This document shows positions 9,986 to 20,004 of a stretch of DNA of 64,000 nucleotides, piece after piece. The notes under the pieces are model-generated. The model was not told where the DNA came from, did no database searches, and worked only from the letters and a program-made list of their open reading frames with translations. Positions within the stretch are counted from its first letter, which is position 1, and the number at the start of each line of letters is the position of its first letter. The stretch covers positions 34,357,609 through 34,421,608 of the forward strand of contig CM075760.1 in assembly GCA_037974335.1 (NCBI GenBank), written 5' to 3'. The DNA comes from Prionace glauca (Eukaryota; Chordata; Chondrichthyes; Carcharhiniformes; Carcharhinidae). The position numbers and the translations under genes are program-made.

Positions 9986-10289
9986 CTGACACTGGACATT
10001 TTTGATCACAGTTCAGACTATGTCCACGAAGTTTGTACACGTAAAGATAACCACTCATGCATTGTTTCTAATTTATTCAATTAATGCAGCAGATCCCCTT
10101 CAATTAATTACATTCTGATTATCTTTGGTCAGGTTCATTCCATTTCCACATCTTTGTTTTGTGCACTGGTTTTTCCTTGAGCAGAACTTGTCTCAAGGTC
10201 TCTCGGGTCAGTTTGTTTGAATACGTGCCACATTGGTAATTTTATAAATATTTCTCAATGGGAAAGGGTACTTCCGGTTTGAGGACAAT

Positions 10290-10690
10290 TGCAATTCCTT
10301 CAGCTTCATCTTCTCCAGCCAGAGTTTTCTCTGGCTTGTCCATCATCACCTGAAACTGTAGTATCTGGAGAACAGACCATGCAGTTCAGTCTATCTGGTT
10401 ATGATGATGTGTACACCCCACAGAGGTCTCCAGGTGCCTCTGTGATATCACCTACATCCAGAGTGACATCAGTGGGTCTGGCACATCACCCCTGGAGCTG
10501 ATCTGAATATTCAGACCCAACTTGATGGGAGTTAACAGCTGATCAGAAACATCTCTCCTGGAGCTAATCTGAACATCCAGATCTGAGTTTGTGGGAATTA
10601 ACTGCTCAGCAGAAAGAGTGAAGTCCACGTTTTAATCTGCAGGCTGATTTGATGCTGAATTTGCCACCCGCATTCTATTCTCTAGCCATG
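10290..10690 (+). pseudogene. Diverged duplicate of the 8.2-8.9 kb IgSF-like region
   Basis: Contains the second copy of the block at 8690-8900. Just upstream, a short frame reads PETVVSGEQTMQFSLSGYDDVY, which resembles a V-set start (SGEQVTLQC) with the cysteine replaced by Phe. It lacks a leader exon, a second cysteine and an RSS. I treat it as a remnant, and the Ig assignment is weak. Confidence 0.35.
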
Positions 10691-10734
10691 AATGAGAAAC
10701 TTCTGATTTATAATTCTTTCCACCAGATCTCATA

Positions 10735-11046
10735 CAGTCAGACTGCGGAAGGAGGCCATTTGGCCCAACAAGTATGCACCGACCACAATCCCACCCGAGC
10801 TCTTCTCCTCGTAACCCCATGCATTTACCCTAGCTCGCTCCCCTGACACTAAGGGGCAATTTAGCACGGCCAATCCACCTAACCTGCAAGTCTTTGGATT
10901 GTGGGAGGAAACTGAAGCACCTGGAGGAAACCCACAGAGACACAGGAAGAATGTGCAAACACTATGTAGGCAGTGACCCAAGCCAGGAATCGAACCCAGG
11001 TCCCCAGCACTGTGAGGCAGCAGTGCTAACCACATTGCCACCTTGC
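10735..11046 (-). mobile_element. Full-length V-SINE
   Basis: From the right: tRNA-like head with the B box (reverse of GGAATCGAACCCAGG), the V-domain (GTGGGAGGAAACTGAAGCAC in reverse) and the LINE-derived tail (GGAAGGAGGCCATTTGGCCC in reverse). From 11047 to 11295 I see no feature. Confidence 0.88.
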
Positions 11047-11295
11047 AACCGAGGTTTCCTGTGTTACCTTGTCTTTAAGAAGAGCAGCAGCATATTGAAT
11101 GTTTCCATCATAGATTTGCATTTCTTCAAAAATCTGTTCTTGGTGCATAAGTAATCCAAAGCAGCGAAATTGGCTAAATTCCAGTCACACAGTGCCTTCA
11201 GTAACTTTTCTTCAGGAACTAGATTGATGAATGTTTAGAGATCTGCAATGTTACATCTGTTTGTCTCTCCACAGAGTATGGCCTGGATCTTGGAA

Positions 11296-11640
11296 TCATA
11301 AGTAAATTTCCAAGTTTGCTGATGACTGGATGTAATTGTGAGAGGGGAGGTTGATGCAAAGAGGCTACAAAATGATGGAGACAAATTAAGTAACGGAGAA
11401 AACACGTGACAAGTGCAGCACAACACGGCTTAATGTGAAAGAAAACATAAATCGAGTACATTATCTAAATGCTGATATATTGGGAAGAGTGAATGTACAG
11501 AGGTTTCTGTGTATCATTGTACACCAGTTAATGAAAGTGGAGAGGCAGGCGCACTAAGCAATTAGGAAGGCAAATAATACATTTGTCTTCTGTGAAAGGG
11601 AATTTGAGTTCAAAAGTAGAGATGTCTTACTGCCTTGGGT
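11296..11640 (+). mobile_element. Old CR1-like LINE fragment
   Basis: Decayed coding sequence around the catalytic region: AAATTTCCAAGTTTGCTGATGA (KFADD) near 11310, followed by stretches resembling VQRFLCI and FEFKSRDVLL of local LINEs. It holds several stops. I can name nothing from 11641 to 12491, an AT-rich stretch. Confidence 0.55.
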
Positions 11641-12491
11641 CAGGTAATGATAATTTCGTCCCATGCCCTGAAATATTTTTTCCCATTTTCAATGAGGCCT
11701 CAGACTACTTGGTTTATGAAAATTGCAATCACCTTCCTTCAAACCATTAGTGTGCTGATAGTTTCTTATTACCCATAGCAGTATAAAGTATCCAATGGTG
11801 TCTTACACATCTGTTAATGTATGCTCGTTTAGAATTGTGATTTTTAAAAAAATATTTTCTATTCCTTAACAATACCCATGTTTCTTAATTTAGTTTCCTG
11901 ATTTACATCATCAAACTAGCTCTTTGTGCCTGCATAATTGGCAACAATGAAAGTTTAGACCGCAGTTTCAGACTTAATCACATCTCTTTCAAACTTAGAC
12001 ATAGTCTCTGAGAATTACAGAATTTCTCACTCGACCTCCTCTTATGACTACGACTCTTCCCATTTTTTTTTAACAATAACATTACTCATGACCCATGTTT
12101 TATTACATAATATTTAATCCAGAACAGTCTGTGCCCTGCTTTCCTGCCTCCCTGACAAATTGTTGTAGAAATTCTGTAATGTACGCATTTAACTTGTCGA
12201 AGTGCTTTCATTTGTTCAGCTTATAATAAGTAACTCGACATGGGGATTCTGGACACAATAGCCAGATGCTTTAGAAATGAGCATGATTCAAGAAATACGA
12301 AGTAAAATGTTCTACTTGTGAGTAACATGATGGAATTAAAACATATTTTATTATTTATCACAATAAAACTTGCAGACTAACCCTCAGTAGAAATTTATAA
12401 ATCACTCTTTGATACATTTTCTGATTTAAATTTCAACGTCATATGTTTGGAAGATGCTAAGGTGCCTCAGTGAGTTCCTGCAGTGCATTTT

Positions 12492-13085
12492 CTAGATGGT
12501 AATACTGCTGCCCCTGTGCATCGGTGGTGGAGGAAGAGAATGTTTGAGAGTGGGGAGCCGATCAAGCGAGTTACTTTGTCCTGGATGTTGGTGAGCTTCT
12601 CGAGTTAAAGAATTAGTGCAGTCAATATGTAGTCTGTTTAGGGTTAGATAATTAATACCTAAAGGGTCAGACAGTGATACATCAATTGCACTACATTGAG
12701 CACAGTTGCCACCCTCACTGGGGTGTCTGATGATGCCATGGTTCATACTGTTGTTGTTGGAGTTGCACTCACCCAAGCAAGTGGAGAGCATTCCATCACC
12801 TTCCTGACTTGTAAATGATGGGCAGGCTCTCAGAGACAAGAGGTGACTTATTGGCTGCAGGATTCCCAGCCTCCAACATGCTCTTACAGCCACCGTGTTT
12901 ATTTAGCTGATTCAGTTCAGTTTCTATCAATCTCCAGCCTGTTGATAGTTAGGGAATTCAGTAATGGCAACGTCATTGAACGTCAAAGGGCGATGGTTCA
13001 ATTCTCTTGTGATGGAAATGCTCATTGTCTGGTACTTGTACAGCACAAATATTACTGGCAGGACTGCAGAGCTTAGATCTGTTCA
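12492..13085 (-). mobile_element. Non-LTR retrotransposon reverse-transcriptase fragment (Rex1-like guess)
   Basis: On the minus strand, pieces of the domain after the catalytic site can be read: LTFNDVAIT, AVRACWRLGILQPISHLL and then a decayed VMECSPLAWVSAT. This is the part just upstream of the C-terminal fragment seen at 4845-5250, so both come from one family. Several frame breaks are present. Confidence 0.6.
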
Positions 13086-13149
13086 ATTGATGGTGAGATC
13101 ATTCAGCTCTGACTATTGCTTGCTACTTTATGATGTTTGGTACAGAGAT

Positions 13150-13490
13150 TCTCATGATTTCATTCATGAGAATCTTTCTAGCAATCTGATACAATGGAAT
13201 ACCTTGCTTGGCCATTTCAGAGGATACTTAAGAGCCCACATTGCTGGGGGTATCTGGAATCACATGTAGGCCAGACCAGGTAAGAACGGTAGATTTCCTT
13301 CCCTAAAGGACATCAGTAAACCAGGTGGGTTTTTCTGATAACTGACAATGGTTTCACAGTCACCATTAGAGTTTTAGTTCCAGATTCTTACTCTCTGATC
13401 TACTGTGGTGAGATTTAACCCATGAACTCTGTGCATTAACCTGGGTCTCTGGATTACAATTCCGGTGGCAATACATTTGCCACTGGAATT
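13150..13490 (-). mobile_element. Second SINE family, tRNA-like head
   Basis: In reverse: GGTTAATGCACAGAGTTCATGGGTT (tRNA B-box-like), then ACTGATGTCCTTTAGGGAAG, then CCTGGTCTGGCCTACATGTG and AGCAATGTGGGCTCTTAAGT. The same body occurs in plus orientation at 51150 and 51398. It differs from V-SINEs in body and tail. Confidence 0.65.
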
Positions 13491-13733
13491 CCAGTAGCAC
13501 TGCATTCATTGAAAACAGCCCTTTATTGTCTCGATCATATCTTTTAATGTAGTGTGCCAGTTCATCACAGCTAACATAGATCTGTAGCTTCACAATTTCC
13601 TTCTGTGAGAAACAGCCAGAGAAATTAAACAGAAGAACATTTAAATGACCACAGTCCATCCCCTTGGCAACCTAGCATGATTTTGGGAGTTCCAAACAGT
13701 TTTGAACAAATATCTTTTTCATTCCAATCACAT

Positions 13734-13739
13734 TTTATT
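13734..13739 (-). terminator. Polyadenylation signal AATAAA of zinc-finger gene A
   Basis: AATAAA on the minus strand about 180 bases beyond the stop of gene A, in a 3' UTR without other strong signals. The position is plausible but use is not shown. Confidence 0.4.
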
Positions 13740-13920
13740 CTATGATGCAAATAAAACATGAAAGTAGATACTTACAACAATTCTAAAAAAACCAACAGGA
13801 CGTAAAATTGTGAGACTGGCCAGTCCAGCAGAAAGAACCTTCCGACTCCTCCAACAATCAGAATGAACCTGGTTCAGTGGAGGATGTGATTAACAGCAGC
13901 AGGAGCAGCAAAATCCATCA

Positions 13921-14763
13921 TCACTTGTGACCTTTCTGGTGTCTCCGCAGGCTGGATAACTGAGTGTATCCCTTCCCACACACTGAGCAGGGGAAAGGCT
14001 TCTCCCCTGTGTGAACGTGTTGGTGTGTCAGCAGGTTGGACGATTTAGTGAATCCCATCCCACACTCTGAGCAGGTGAATGGCCTCTCGTCCTTGTGAAC
14101 TCGCTGGTGTATTAACAGGGTGAATGATTCACTGAATCCCTTCCCACACATGCTGCAGATGAACGGCCTCTCCCCGGTGTGAACTCGCTGTTGTGACAGT
14201 AGGTGGGATAACTGTGCGAATCCCTTCTCACACTCAGAGCAGGTGAATGGTTTTTCCCCGATGTGAACTCGTTGGTGTGTCTGCAGGCTGCACAACCGAC
14301 TGAACCCTTTCCCACATGCACAGCAGGTGAATGGCTTCTCCCCAGTGTGAATCCGCTGATGTGTCAGCAGGTTCCATGAAGTAGTGAATGTTTTTCCACA
14401 CTCCTTACAGGAGAAGGGCCTCTCCCTGGTATGAACTCGCTGGTGCCTCAGTAGGTGGGATAACTGAGAGAATCCTTTCCCGCACTGAGAGCAGGAAAAT
14501 GGTTTCTCCCCAGTGTGAACTCGCTTGTGTGTGTGGAGGTGGGTTAAATGAGTGAATCCCTTTCCACATTCAGAACAGGTGAATGGCCTCTCCCCGGTGT
14601 GAACTCGCTGATGTGTCTGCAGGTTGCATGAATGAGCAAATTCCTTCCCACAGTCTAAGCAGGTAAACGGCCTCTCTCCAGTGTGAACGCGTCGATGAAT
14701 TTCCAGCTCAGATGGGAACTGCCATTTCTTCCCACAGTCTTCACATTGCCACGGTTTCTCCAT
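13921..14763 (-). CDS. C2H2 zinc-finger protein A, 10 fingers
   Basis: A probable nuclear DNA-binding protein made almost only of C2H2 fingers. The 280 residues hold ten 28-residue units (C-x2-C-x12-H-x3-H) with TGERPF linkers, starting [13 protein letters not shown] and ending RRHQKGHK. Finger 7 has lost its first histidine (LLSQQRVH), so it probably does not fold normally. No KRAB, SCAN or BTB domain is visible. The ATG at 14763 matches the start used by the paralogues. The coding exon begins at 15131 after a TTTCACAG acceptor, and fossil fingers lie in the leader. Exon 1 with donor GTGAGT lies near 17124; the intron between holds a LINE and SINEs. It is divergent from gene B across the promoter at 17.1-17.7 kb. 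Confidence 0.92.
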   Translation of the reverse strand: MEKPWQCEDCGKKWQFPSELEIHRRVHTGERPFTCLDCGKEFAHSCNLQTHQRVHTGERPFTCSECGKGFTHLTHLHTHKRVHTGEKPFSCSQCGKGFSQLSHLLRHQRVHTRERPFSCKECGKTFTTSWNLLTHQRIHTGEKPFTCCACGKGFSRLCSLQTHQRVHIGEKPFTCSECEKGFAQLSHLLSQQRVHTGERPFICSMCGKGFSESFTLLIHQRVHKDERPFTCSECGMGFTKSSNLLTHQHVHTGEKPFPCSVCGKGYTQLSSLRRHQKGHK

Positions 14764-15131
14764 GGTGCTGGTGTCTTTTTGACTCTCAGAGTATAACGAT
14801 TAGTTGAAGACTTGTCCACACACACGACACGTGCACGGTCTCCCTGTTCTAAATGGTGCAAAGTTTTCTCCAGGCTGTGCAACAAGTTAAAGCTCTTTCC
14901 ACAATCAGTGCACTGGAACACTATCACTTGGATGTGTGTGTGTATCTCGGTGCTTTTCCAATCACACTGATGTTTCAACCCTTTTGGGGCAAACAGAAGA
15001 AACAGACAATTCTCCTTCTAGATTCCAAAAGCGATGATTATCAGCTCCTGATGAATTCAGTGGTCTTGACGTCAGATCTTGACGTGACGTGTGATTTGAG
15101 ATTTTTGACTAGATTCTCAACTTCTAATACC
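14764..15131 (-). other. 5' leader of gene A with fossil zinc finger
   Basis: Begins at the acceptor ending 15132. Broken frames still read VFQCTDCGKSFNLLHSLEK, the N-terminal finger of an ancestral longer protein, followed by a degraded second finger. The same leader architecture occurs before genes B, C, E, F and H. Confidence 0.75.
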
Positions 15132-15194
15132 CTGTGAAAGGAGTTTACAAAATCAGTACCAGGGTGAAATTCAGAACAGACAATTCTCTTTTTT

Positions 15195-15240
15195 TCATTC
15201 TTTTATGGATGTGGGCATCGCTGGTTGGGCCCTACGAATG
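15195..15240 (-). mobile_element. 3'-tail fragment of the second SINE/LINE family
   Basis: ATTCTTTTATGGATGTGGGC followed by ATCGCTGGTTGGGCC is the reverse of the end CCCACATCCCATGGACAAAT seen near 51.85 kb. Only the tail is left. Confidence 0.55.
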
Positions 15241-15307
15241 CTGGTGGTGCAATGCCTTTTGAACATCAGGAATAGGAGTAAGTCAATAGTAAGAGTGGCA
15301 CAAGGTC

Positions 15308-15645
15308 AGCATGGTGGCACTGTGGTTAGCACTGCTGCCTCACTGCACCAGGGACCCAGGTTCAATTCCAGTCTTGGGTCACTGCCTACGTGGAGTCTGC
15401 ATGTTCTCTGTGTGGGTTTCCTCCAGGTGCTTCGATTTCCTCCCAAATCCAAAGATTTGTGGGTTAAGCAGATTCGCCATGCTAAATTGCCCCTTTGTGT
15501 CCCAATAGATATAGATTAGGGGGATTAGTGGAGTAAAAATGTGGGGTTATGGGATAGGACCTGGGAAAGATGCTGTATTCAAGAGTCAGTGCAGACTAGA
15601 TGGGCCAAATGGCCTCCTTCTGCACTCTAGGGATTCTATGATTTC
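15308..15645 (+). mobile_element. Full-length V-SINE
   Basis: Head GGTGGCACTGTGGTTAGCAC, B box GGTTCAATTCC, V-domain GTGTGGGTTTCCTCCAGGTG, and tail CTTCTGCACTCTAGGGATTC. It lies in the long intron of gene A in antisense orientation. Confidence 0.88.
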
Positions 15646-17045
15646 CAAAAAGATTTTGACAAGATGGTGCATAAGAGGCTGGTACATTAAGTAAAGGCCC
15701 ATGAAATTGGTGGAAGTGTATTAGTATGGATTAAAAACTGGCCATCACAAAGAAAACAGAGTTGGAATAAATGGGTCATTTTCAGAGTGGAAAGATGTAA
15801 CTAGTGGAGTACGACAAGGATCAGTTCTTGGCTCGCAATTGTTCATGATTTAATTAATGACTGGGAAGGAGGAACAGAATGCAATGTTTCCAAATGATAC
15901 GATGATAGGTGGAAGAACATATTGTGGTGAGAATATAGATAGATTGAGTGATGAAAATCTGGCAAATTAAGTTTAATATGGGGAAATGTGAGCTCATAAA
16001 GTTAAAGTAATTTCACTGCAGCATTAATGTTACTTGTTTATTAGTCACAAGTAACATTAATGCCACAATAAAATTACTGTGAAATTCTCCTAGTCATCAC
16101 AGTCCGGCGCCTGTTTAGACCAATGCATCTAACCAGCACATCTTTCAGACTGTGGGAGGAAACCTTAGCACCCGGCGGAAACCCACGCAGACACGGGGAG
16201 AATATGCAAACTCCAACCAGTCAGTGACCCAAGCTGGGAATCGAACACAGATCCCTGGCATTGTGAGCCAGCAGTGCTAACCACTGTACCACCATGCCAC
16301 CTATTTATTTCAGTAGGAGGAATCCTACTGAAAAGGAGAGGTGTTGCAGATGAGTGAAGTACAGAGGGATCTGGGTGTTCTTGTGCATGAATCACAAAAA
16401 GCTAGCAGGCAGGTCCCACAATAGGTAAGAGGGAAAATGGAATTTTGATCTTTATTGCAAAGGGTTGGATTTAAAAGCAGGGAGGTTTTGTGGCAACTGC
16501 ACAGGGTGTCTAAACTGGAACACAATTTTGATTCCTTTTCTTAAACAAGAATATTGTAACATTGGCAGTAGTCCAAAGGAGATTCACCAGCCTAATTCCT
16601 GGGATGAGAGGACAAGAGAGAATAAATTGTCTAGGTTTGCATTCCTTGAAGTTTAGAAGACAAAGGGGTGAGTTTATTGAAATATATAAGATCCTGTGGG
16701 GGAGGGGGCTTGATAGGGTAGATGGTGAAATATTTTCAGGAGTGGAAGAATCACAAACAAGCTACAAGATAAAGGGTCGGTCATTTAAAACTGAGGTGCA
16801 TAGAAATTTATTTTTGCAGAGGATGGTGAATCTCTGGAATTCTCTGTCCCAAAGGGTGGTGGAGACTGGATGATTAGAAGTATTTAAAGTGAGGCGGATA
16901 AATATTTAATAGATGGATGGATAGAGGCTGTGGGAAGTGGCACTGTGAAGGAGTTGAGGCCGAAATAGATTAGATATGATTGCACTGAATGGCGGGACAG
17001 GCTTGAAGGGCCTGGTGGACACTCCTGCTTCTATTTCGCGTGATC
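15643..17045 (+). mobile_element. CR1-like LINE, decayed, split by a SINE
   Basis: Starts with a decayed FQKDFDKMVHKRL, continues through VTSGVRQGSVLG and, beyond the inserted SINE at 16003-16312, through [33 protein letters not shown] and LWNSLSQRVVE. It ends in the shared GGCGGGACAGGCTTGAAGGG 3' UTR. It has many stops. It occupies intron 1 of gene A in the opposite orientation. Confidence 0.82.
16003..16312 (-). mobile_element. V-SINE subtype B nested in a LINE
   Basis: Reverse of the TTTCACAGTAACTTCATTGC-type tail (here TTTCACAGTAATTTTATTGT), V-domain and tRNA-like head ending GGTGGCATGGTGGTACAGTG in reverse. It separates LINE segments that are contiguous in sister elements, so it inserted later. 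Confidence 0.85.
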
Positions 17046-17117
17046 AATCGCTGCAGGTCAACAATTTCCCCCAGAATAAGAAAAGAAATGGAAAGGGGGA
17101 GAACAGAAAGATGTTTT

Positions 17118-17660
17118 ACTCACAGATGTGGGAGACCGGAGGAAGTTTGAGTCTGTCTGAAGCGGAATCTTCATTCACACAAAGCCCGGGCTGTGGTTGG
17201 CTGGAGGACCAGAGTCCTTCCGGTCCTCCAATGTTTCCCATTGGTCAGCAGCTCAGCGTGAAGGTCAGAGGGGTAGAGACTCCACCTTGCGGACCCGGGA
17301 GCCCCGCCCCCACCCATTGTTCCCCTCCCCCTCCTCGAGCCAAGGTTTCCAGACAAGCGGCTGGCGGCTCCGACCAGAGCGAGAAGCCGCTCGGTGGTCG
17401 CCCCCTCCCCCCCGGCCCGGGACAGCGCATGTCCAAGAGAGAGGGGAAGCAGCGCATGTTCCGGGGAGAGGGGAACCTGCGCATGTGCGCGGGTCGCCCA
17501 TTTCCCCACAACGGTCAGGCTGAGGTATTGACCAATAGAAAGAGTTGGAGGACCGAAAGAACTCTGGTCCTCCAGCCAATCACGTTTCCTCCATTGTGTG
17601 AATGCGGAAGTTGGCCGAAGAGCTTCTGACCAAAACTTCCTCCTGTGTGTAACGTTTGTT
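17118..17660. promoter_or_regulatory. GC-rich bidirectional promoter between genes A and B
   Basis: A CpG-rich core (17280-17480) with GCGCATGT motifs is flanked on both sides by CCAAT boxes (TTGGCTGG, CCATTGGTC, GACCAATAG, CAGCCAATCA) and by GGAGGACC/GGTCCTCC arms at about 17202-17228 and 17548-17575. On the left, the minus-strand exon 1 of gene A ends at the donor GTGAGT (reverse of 17118-17123). The right side has an AACTTCCTCCTGTGTG stretch like the end of exon 1 of gene C. The core is paralogous to 26.45-26.75 kb, including CAAGGTTTCCAGACAAGCGG. Confidence 0.75.
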
Positions 17661-17826
17661 TAAAGGTGTTCTGTGAAGGGCAGGAGGTGACCAGACAAAG
17701 AATAAGATCCACTAGGGAGTAATGTGGTAATTTGTCCGTGGAGCTGGGAGATATTTGTGGGGTTTTAAATTAATACTTTGTATTTGTATTCACTGTGGGG
17801 AGGGATGATGTAGGTATAGAAAACAC

Positions 17827-17915
17827 AGTAAGAAGTCTCACAACATCAAGAAAAAGTCCAACAGGTTTATTTGGAATCATGGACTTTCAGAGCACTGAAC
17901 CTTCATCAGGTGAGT
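17827..17915 (-). mobile_element. Penelope-like terminal repeat fragment
   Basis: In reverse it reads CTCACCTGATGAAGGTTCAG, TGCTCTGAAAGTCC, ATTCCAAATAAACCTGTTGG and GTTGTGAGACTTCTTACTGT. It belongs to the same family as the palindrome at 18101. Confidence 0.65.
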
Positions 17916-17959
17916 CATATAGATATCAGGGAGCAGCTTTGTCATTCACTTCAACAACT

Positions 17960-18095
17960 TAACATTTGACGGGGAGGAGGTTGTAACGGGCCTAAAATTG
18001 TATAAATCCCCAGGCCAAGATGGGGTGATCCCCAGCCTGCTGTGGGAGGCAAGGAAGGAGATTGCAGTGACTCTGGCAATAATTAGCTGGCGACA
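17960..18095 (+). mobile_element. CR1-like LINE fragment, start of RT
   Basis: The frame LKLYKSPGQDGVIPSLLWEA corresponds to the SPGPDGMHPRVLKEM start of the reverse transcriptase in the LINE at 975. It is cut on the right by the palindromic element at 18101. Confidence 0.55.
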
Positions 18096-18100
18096 GGAGA

Positions 18101-18290
18101 GGTAAACACAGTAAGAAGTCTCACAACACCAGGTTAAAGTCCAACAGGTTTATTTGTAGCAAAAGCCACTAGCTTTCGGTGTGCTGTCCCTTCATCAGGT
18201 GGAGTGAGAGTTCTATAAAAGCGAGTGGCTTTTGCTACCAAATAAACCTGTTGGACTTTAACCTGGTGTTGTGAGACTTCTTACGAATCT
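18101..18290. repeat. 60-bp-arm palindrome made of Penelope-like terminal repeats
   Basis: Left arm 18111-18170 and right arm 18224-18284 are inverted repeats over 60 bases with a single one-base gap (GTAAGAAGTCTCACAACACC against GGTGTTGTGAGACTTCTTAC). The 53-base loop carries, in reverse, CTGATGAAGGGACAGCACAC followed by CGAAAGCT, a hammerhead-like core. It is wedged between LINE fragments. Confidence 0.85.
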
Positions 18291-19448
18291 TACGAATCTG
18301 GTGGAATTCTTTGAGGAGGTGACAAAAACGGTTGACGATGGGAGAACCGTTGATGTCATCTATATGGATTTCAGTAAGGCGTTTGACAAAGTCCCTCACA
18401 GTAGGCTGGTAGAAAAGGTTAAGGCGCATGGGATACGAGGCCAGGTAGCTAGGTGGATTGAGAACTGGCTGGGAAATAGGAGACAGAGGGTAGCTGTGGA
18501 GGGGACCTTGTCGGGCTGGAGGCCAGTGACCAGTGGTGTGCCGCAGGGCTCAGTACTGGGACCTCTCCTCTTTGTAGTCTACATAAATGACTTGGAAGAG
18601 GGCGTAGATGGTGTGATTAGCAAGTTTGCTGATGACACCAAGATGGCAGGGTTGGCGGGTACGGAACTAGATTGTCAGATGATACAACAGGATATAGATA
18701 GGTTGGTGCAGTGGGCAGATAGGTGGCAGATGGCATTTAATCCTGACAAATGCGAGGTGATGCATTTTGGATGGAATAATGCAGAGAGGAGCTATGTGAT
18801 TAAAGGGAGGCCGATTAGGAGTATAGACATGCAGAGGGACCTGGGAGTGCAGGTTCACAAATCCATGAAGGTTGCGTCACAAGTGGAGAAGGTTGTTAGG
18901 AAGGCTTATGGGATGTTGGCCTCTATAAGAAGGGGCATAGAGTATAAAAGCTGCCGTCTAATGCTTCAGTTGTACAGAACGTTGGTTAGACCGCATTTGG
19001 AGTACTGCGTCCAGTTCTGGTCACCTTACTACCGGAAGGACGTGGAGTCTCTGGAAAGGGTGCAGAGGAGGTTTACCAGGATGTTGCCTGGCATGGGGGG
19101 ACTGGGTTACGAGGAGAGGTTGAAGAAACTGGGACTATTTTCCTTGGAAAGACGGAGATTGAGAGGGGACATGATAGAAGTATTTAAGATAATGAAGGGA
19201 ATGGATAGAGTTAATAGTGAGAGACTGCTCCTAGACTGGGTACGAACACGAGAGCTCATCATTTAATGGTGAGGGGGGAGAGGTATAATTTGGAGGTGAG
19301 AAGAAAGTTCTTTGCGCAGAGAGTTGTGGGGGTCTGGAACGCGCTACCGAGTAGGGTGGTGGAGGCAGGAACATTGGACTCGTTTAAGATGCAGTTAGAT
19401 AGGCACATGAGTGAAACGAGAATGGGGGGATATGGTAGGGGCTATTAA
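18285..19448 (+). mobile_element. CR1-clade LINE, second subfamily
   Basis: A continuous frame of about 320 codons carries [35 protein letters not shown], the catalytic KFADDTKMAG, NPDKCEVMHFG, RPHLEYCVQFWSPYY and LPGMGGLGYEERL. The frame then shifts by one near 19240 (in place of a DGSRTRGHH-type stretch) and continues as LEVRRKFFAQRVVGVWNALP to a stop at 19448. It is 5'-truncated. It is clearly different from the 975-2637 subfamily. Confidence 0.9.
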
Positions 19449-19520
19449 ATAGGGTTAAACCTCGGGAGACACCGGAAAGGCAGGCTGTAAGATGAATATT
19501 TTTGTCTTTATTCCACAGGT

Positions 19521-19975
19521 GGAGGTCCACCTCGTGTCAAACGAGGGGCATTCACATGGCGGGTCGTGCGTGGGCTGCTCTTGGAATTTCCAGGAGTGGC
19601 CTAGTACTTCATGTCGGTGTGTGTGCTTGATCCTGGACCGGTAGATGGGCGCCGCAACAGCTCAGTGACTAGCACTGCTGGCTGTGCAGGCACATGGATT
19701 TGGGCCTGTGTCTGTGGGAGTTTGCGCATTCTCCCTGTAGTTGCGTGGGTTTCCTCCGGGCGCTCCGGTTTCCTCCCACACCCCAAAGATGTGCTCTCAG
19801 GCTAATCTGTTTTTACCAAATTGACACTATTTCTTCCCTGAGTCTGACTGAGTAGGGTTCCATTCATAGATATGCAGGGTAGAATAGGTGTAGGGTGATG
19901 TGGCGGTGCGGTCTCGTTGGGCCGAAGGGCCTGTTTCCCGTGCTGGGTTGTTCTTTGTTCTTTGTTCTTACTGTG
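19521..19975 (+). mobile_element. Composite long V-SINE with extra 5' block (copy 1)
   Basis: About 455 bases in three parts: an unusual 5' block (GAGGTCCACCTCGTGTCAAA onward), a decayed tRNA-like head and V-domain (GTGGGTTTCCTCCGGGCGCT), and a tail ending GGGCCGAAGGGCCTGTTTCC with TTCTTTG repeats. A second copy with roughly 90% identity by eye lies in reverse at 31905-32355, and both start at the same base, so the 5' block is part of the element. Confidence 0.75.
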
Positions 19976-20004
19976 TTTACCCCAGTACAACACCGGCATT
20001 TTCA

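Noticed and set aside
12492-12893. 133-codon minus-strand frame as a host gene
   Set aside because: AVRACWRLGILQPISHLLSL is part of a non-LTR reverse-transcriptase C-terminal region and continues in other frames, so it is a LINE remnant.
16976-17629. 217-codon open frame across the A/B promoter
   Set aside because: It runs from a LINE tail through CpG-rich promoter sequence. Several equally long frames exist on both strands there, which is expected from GC-rich composition without stops.
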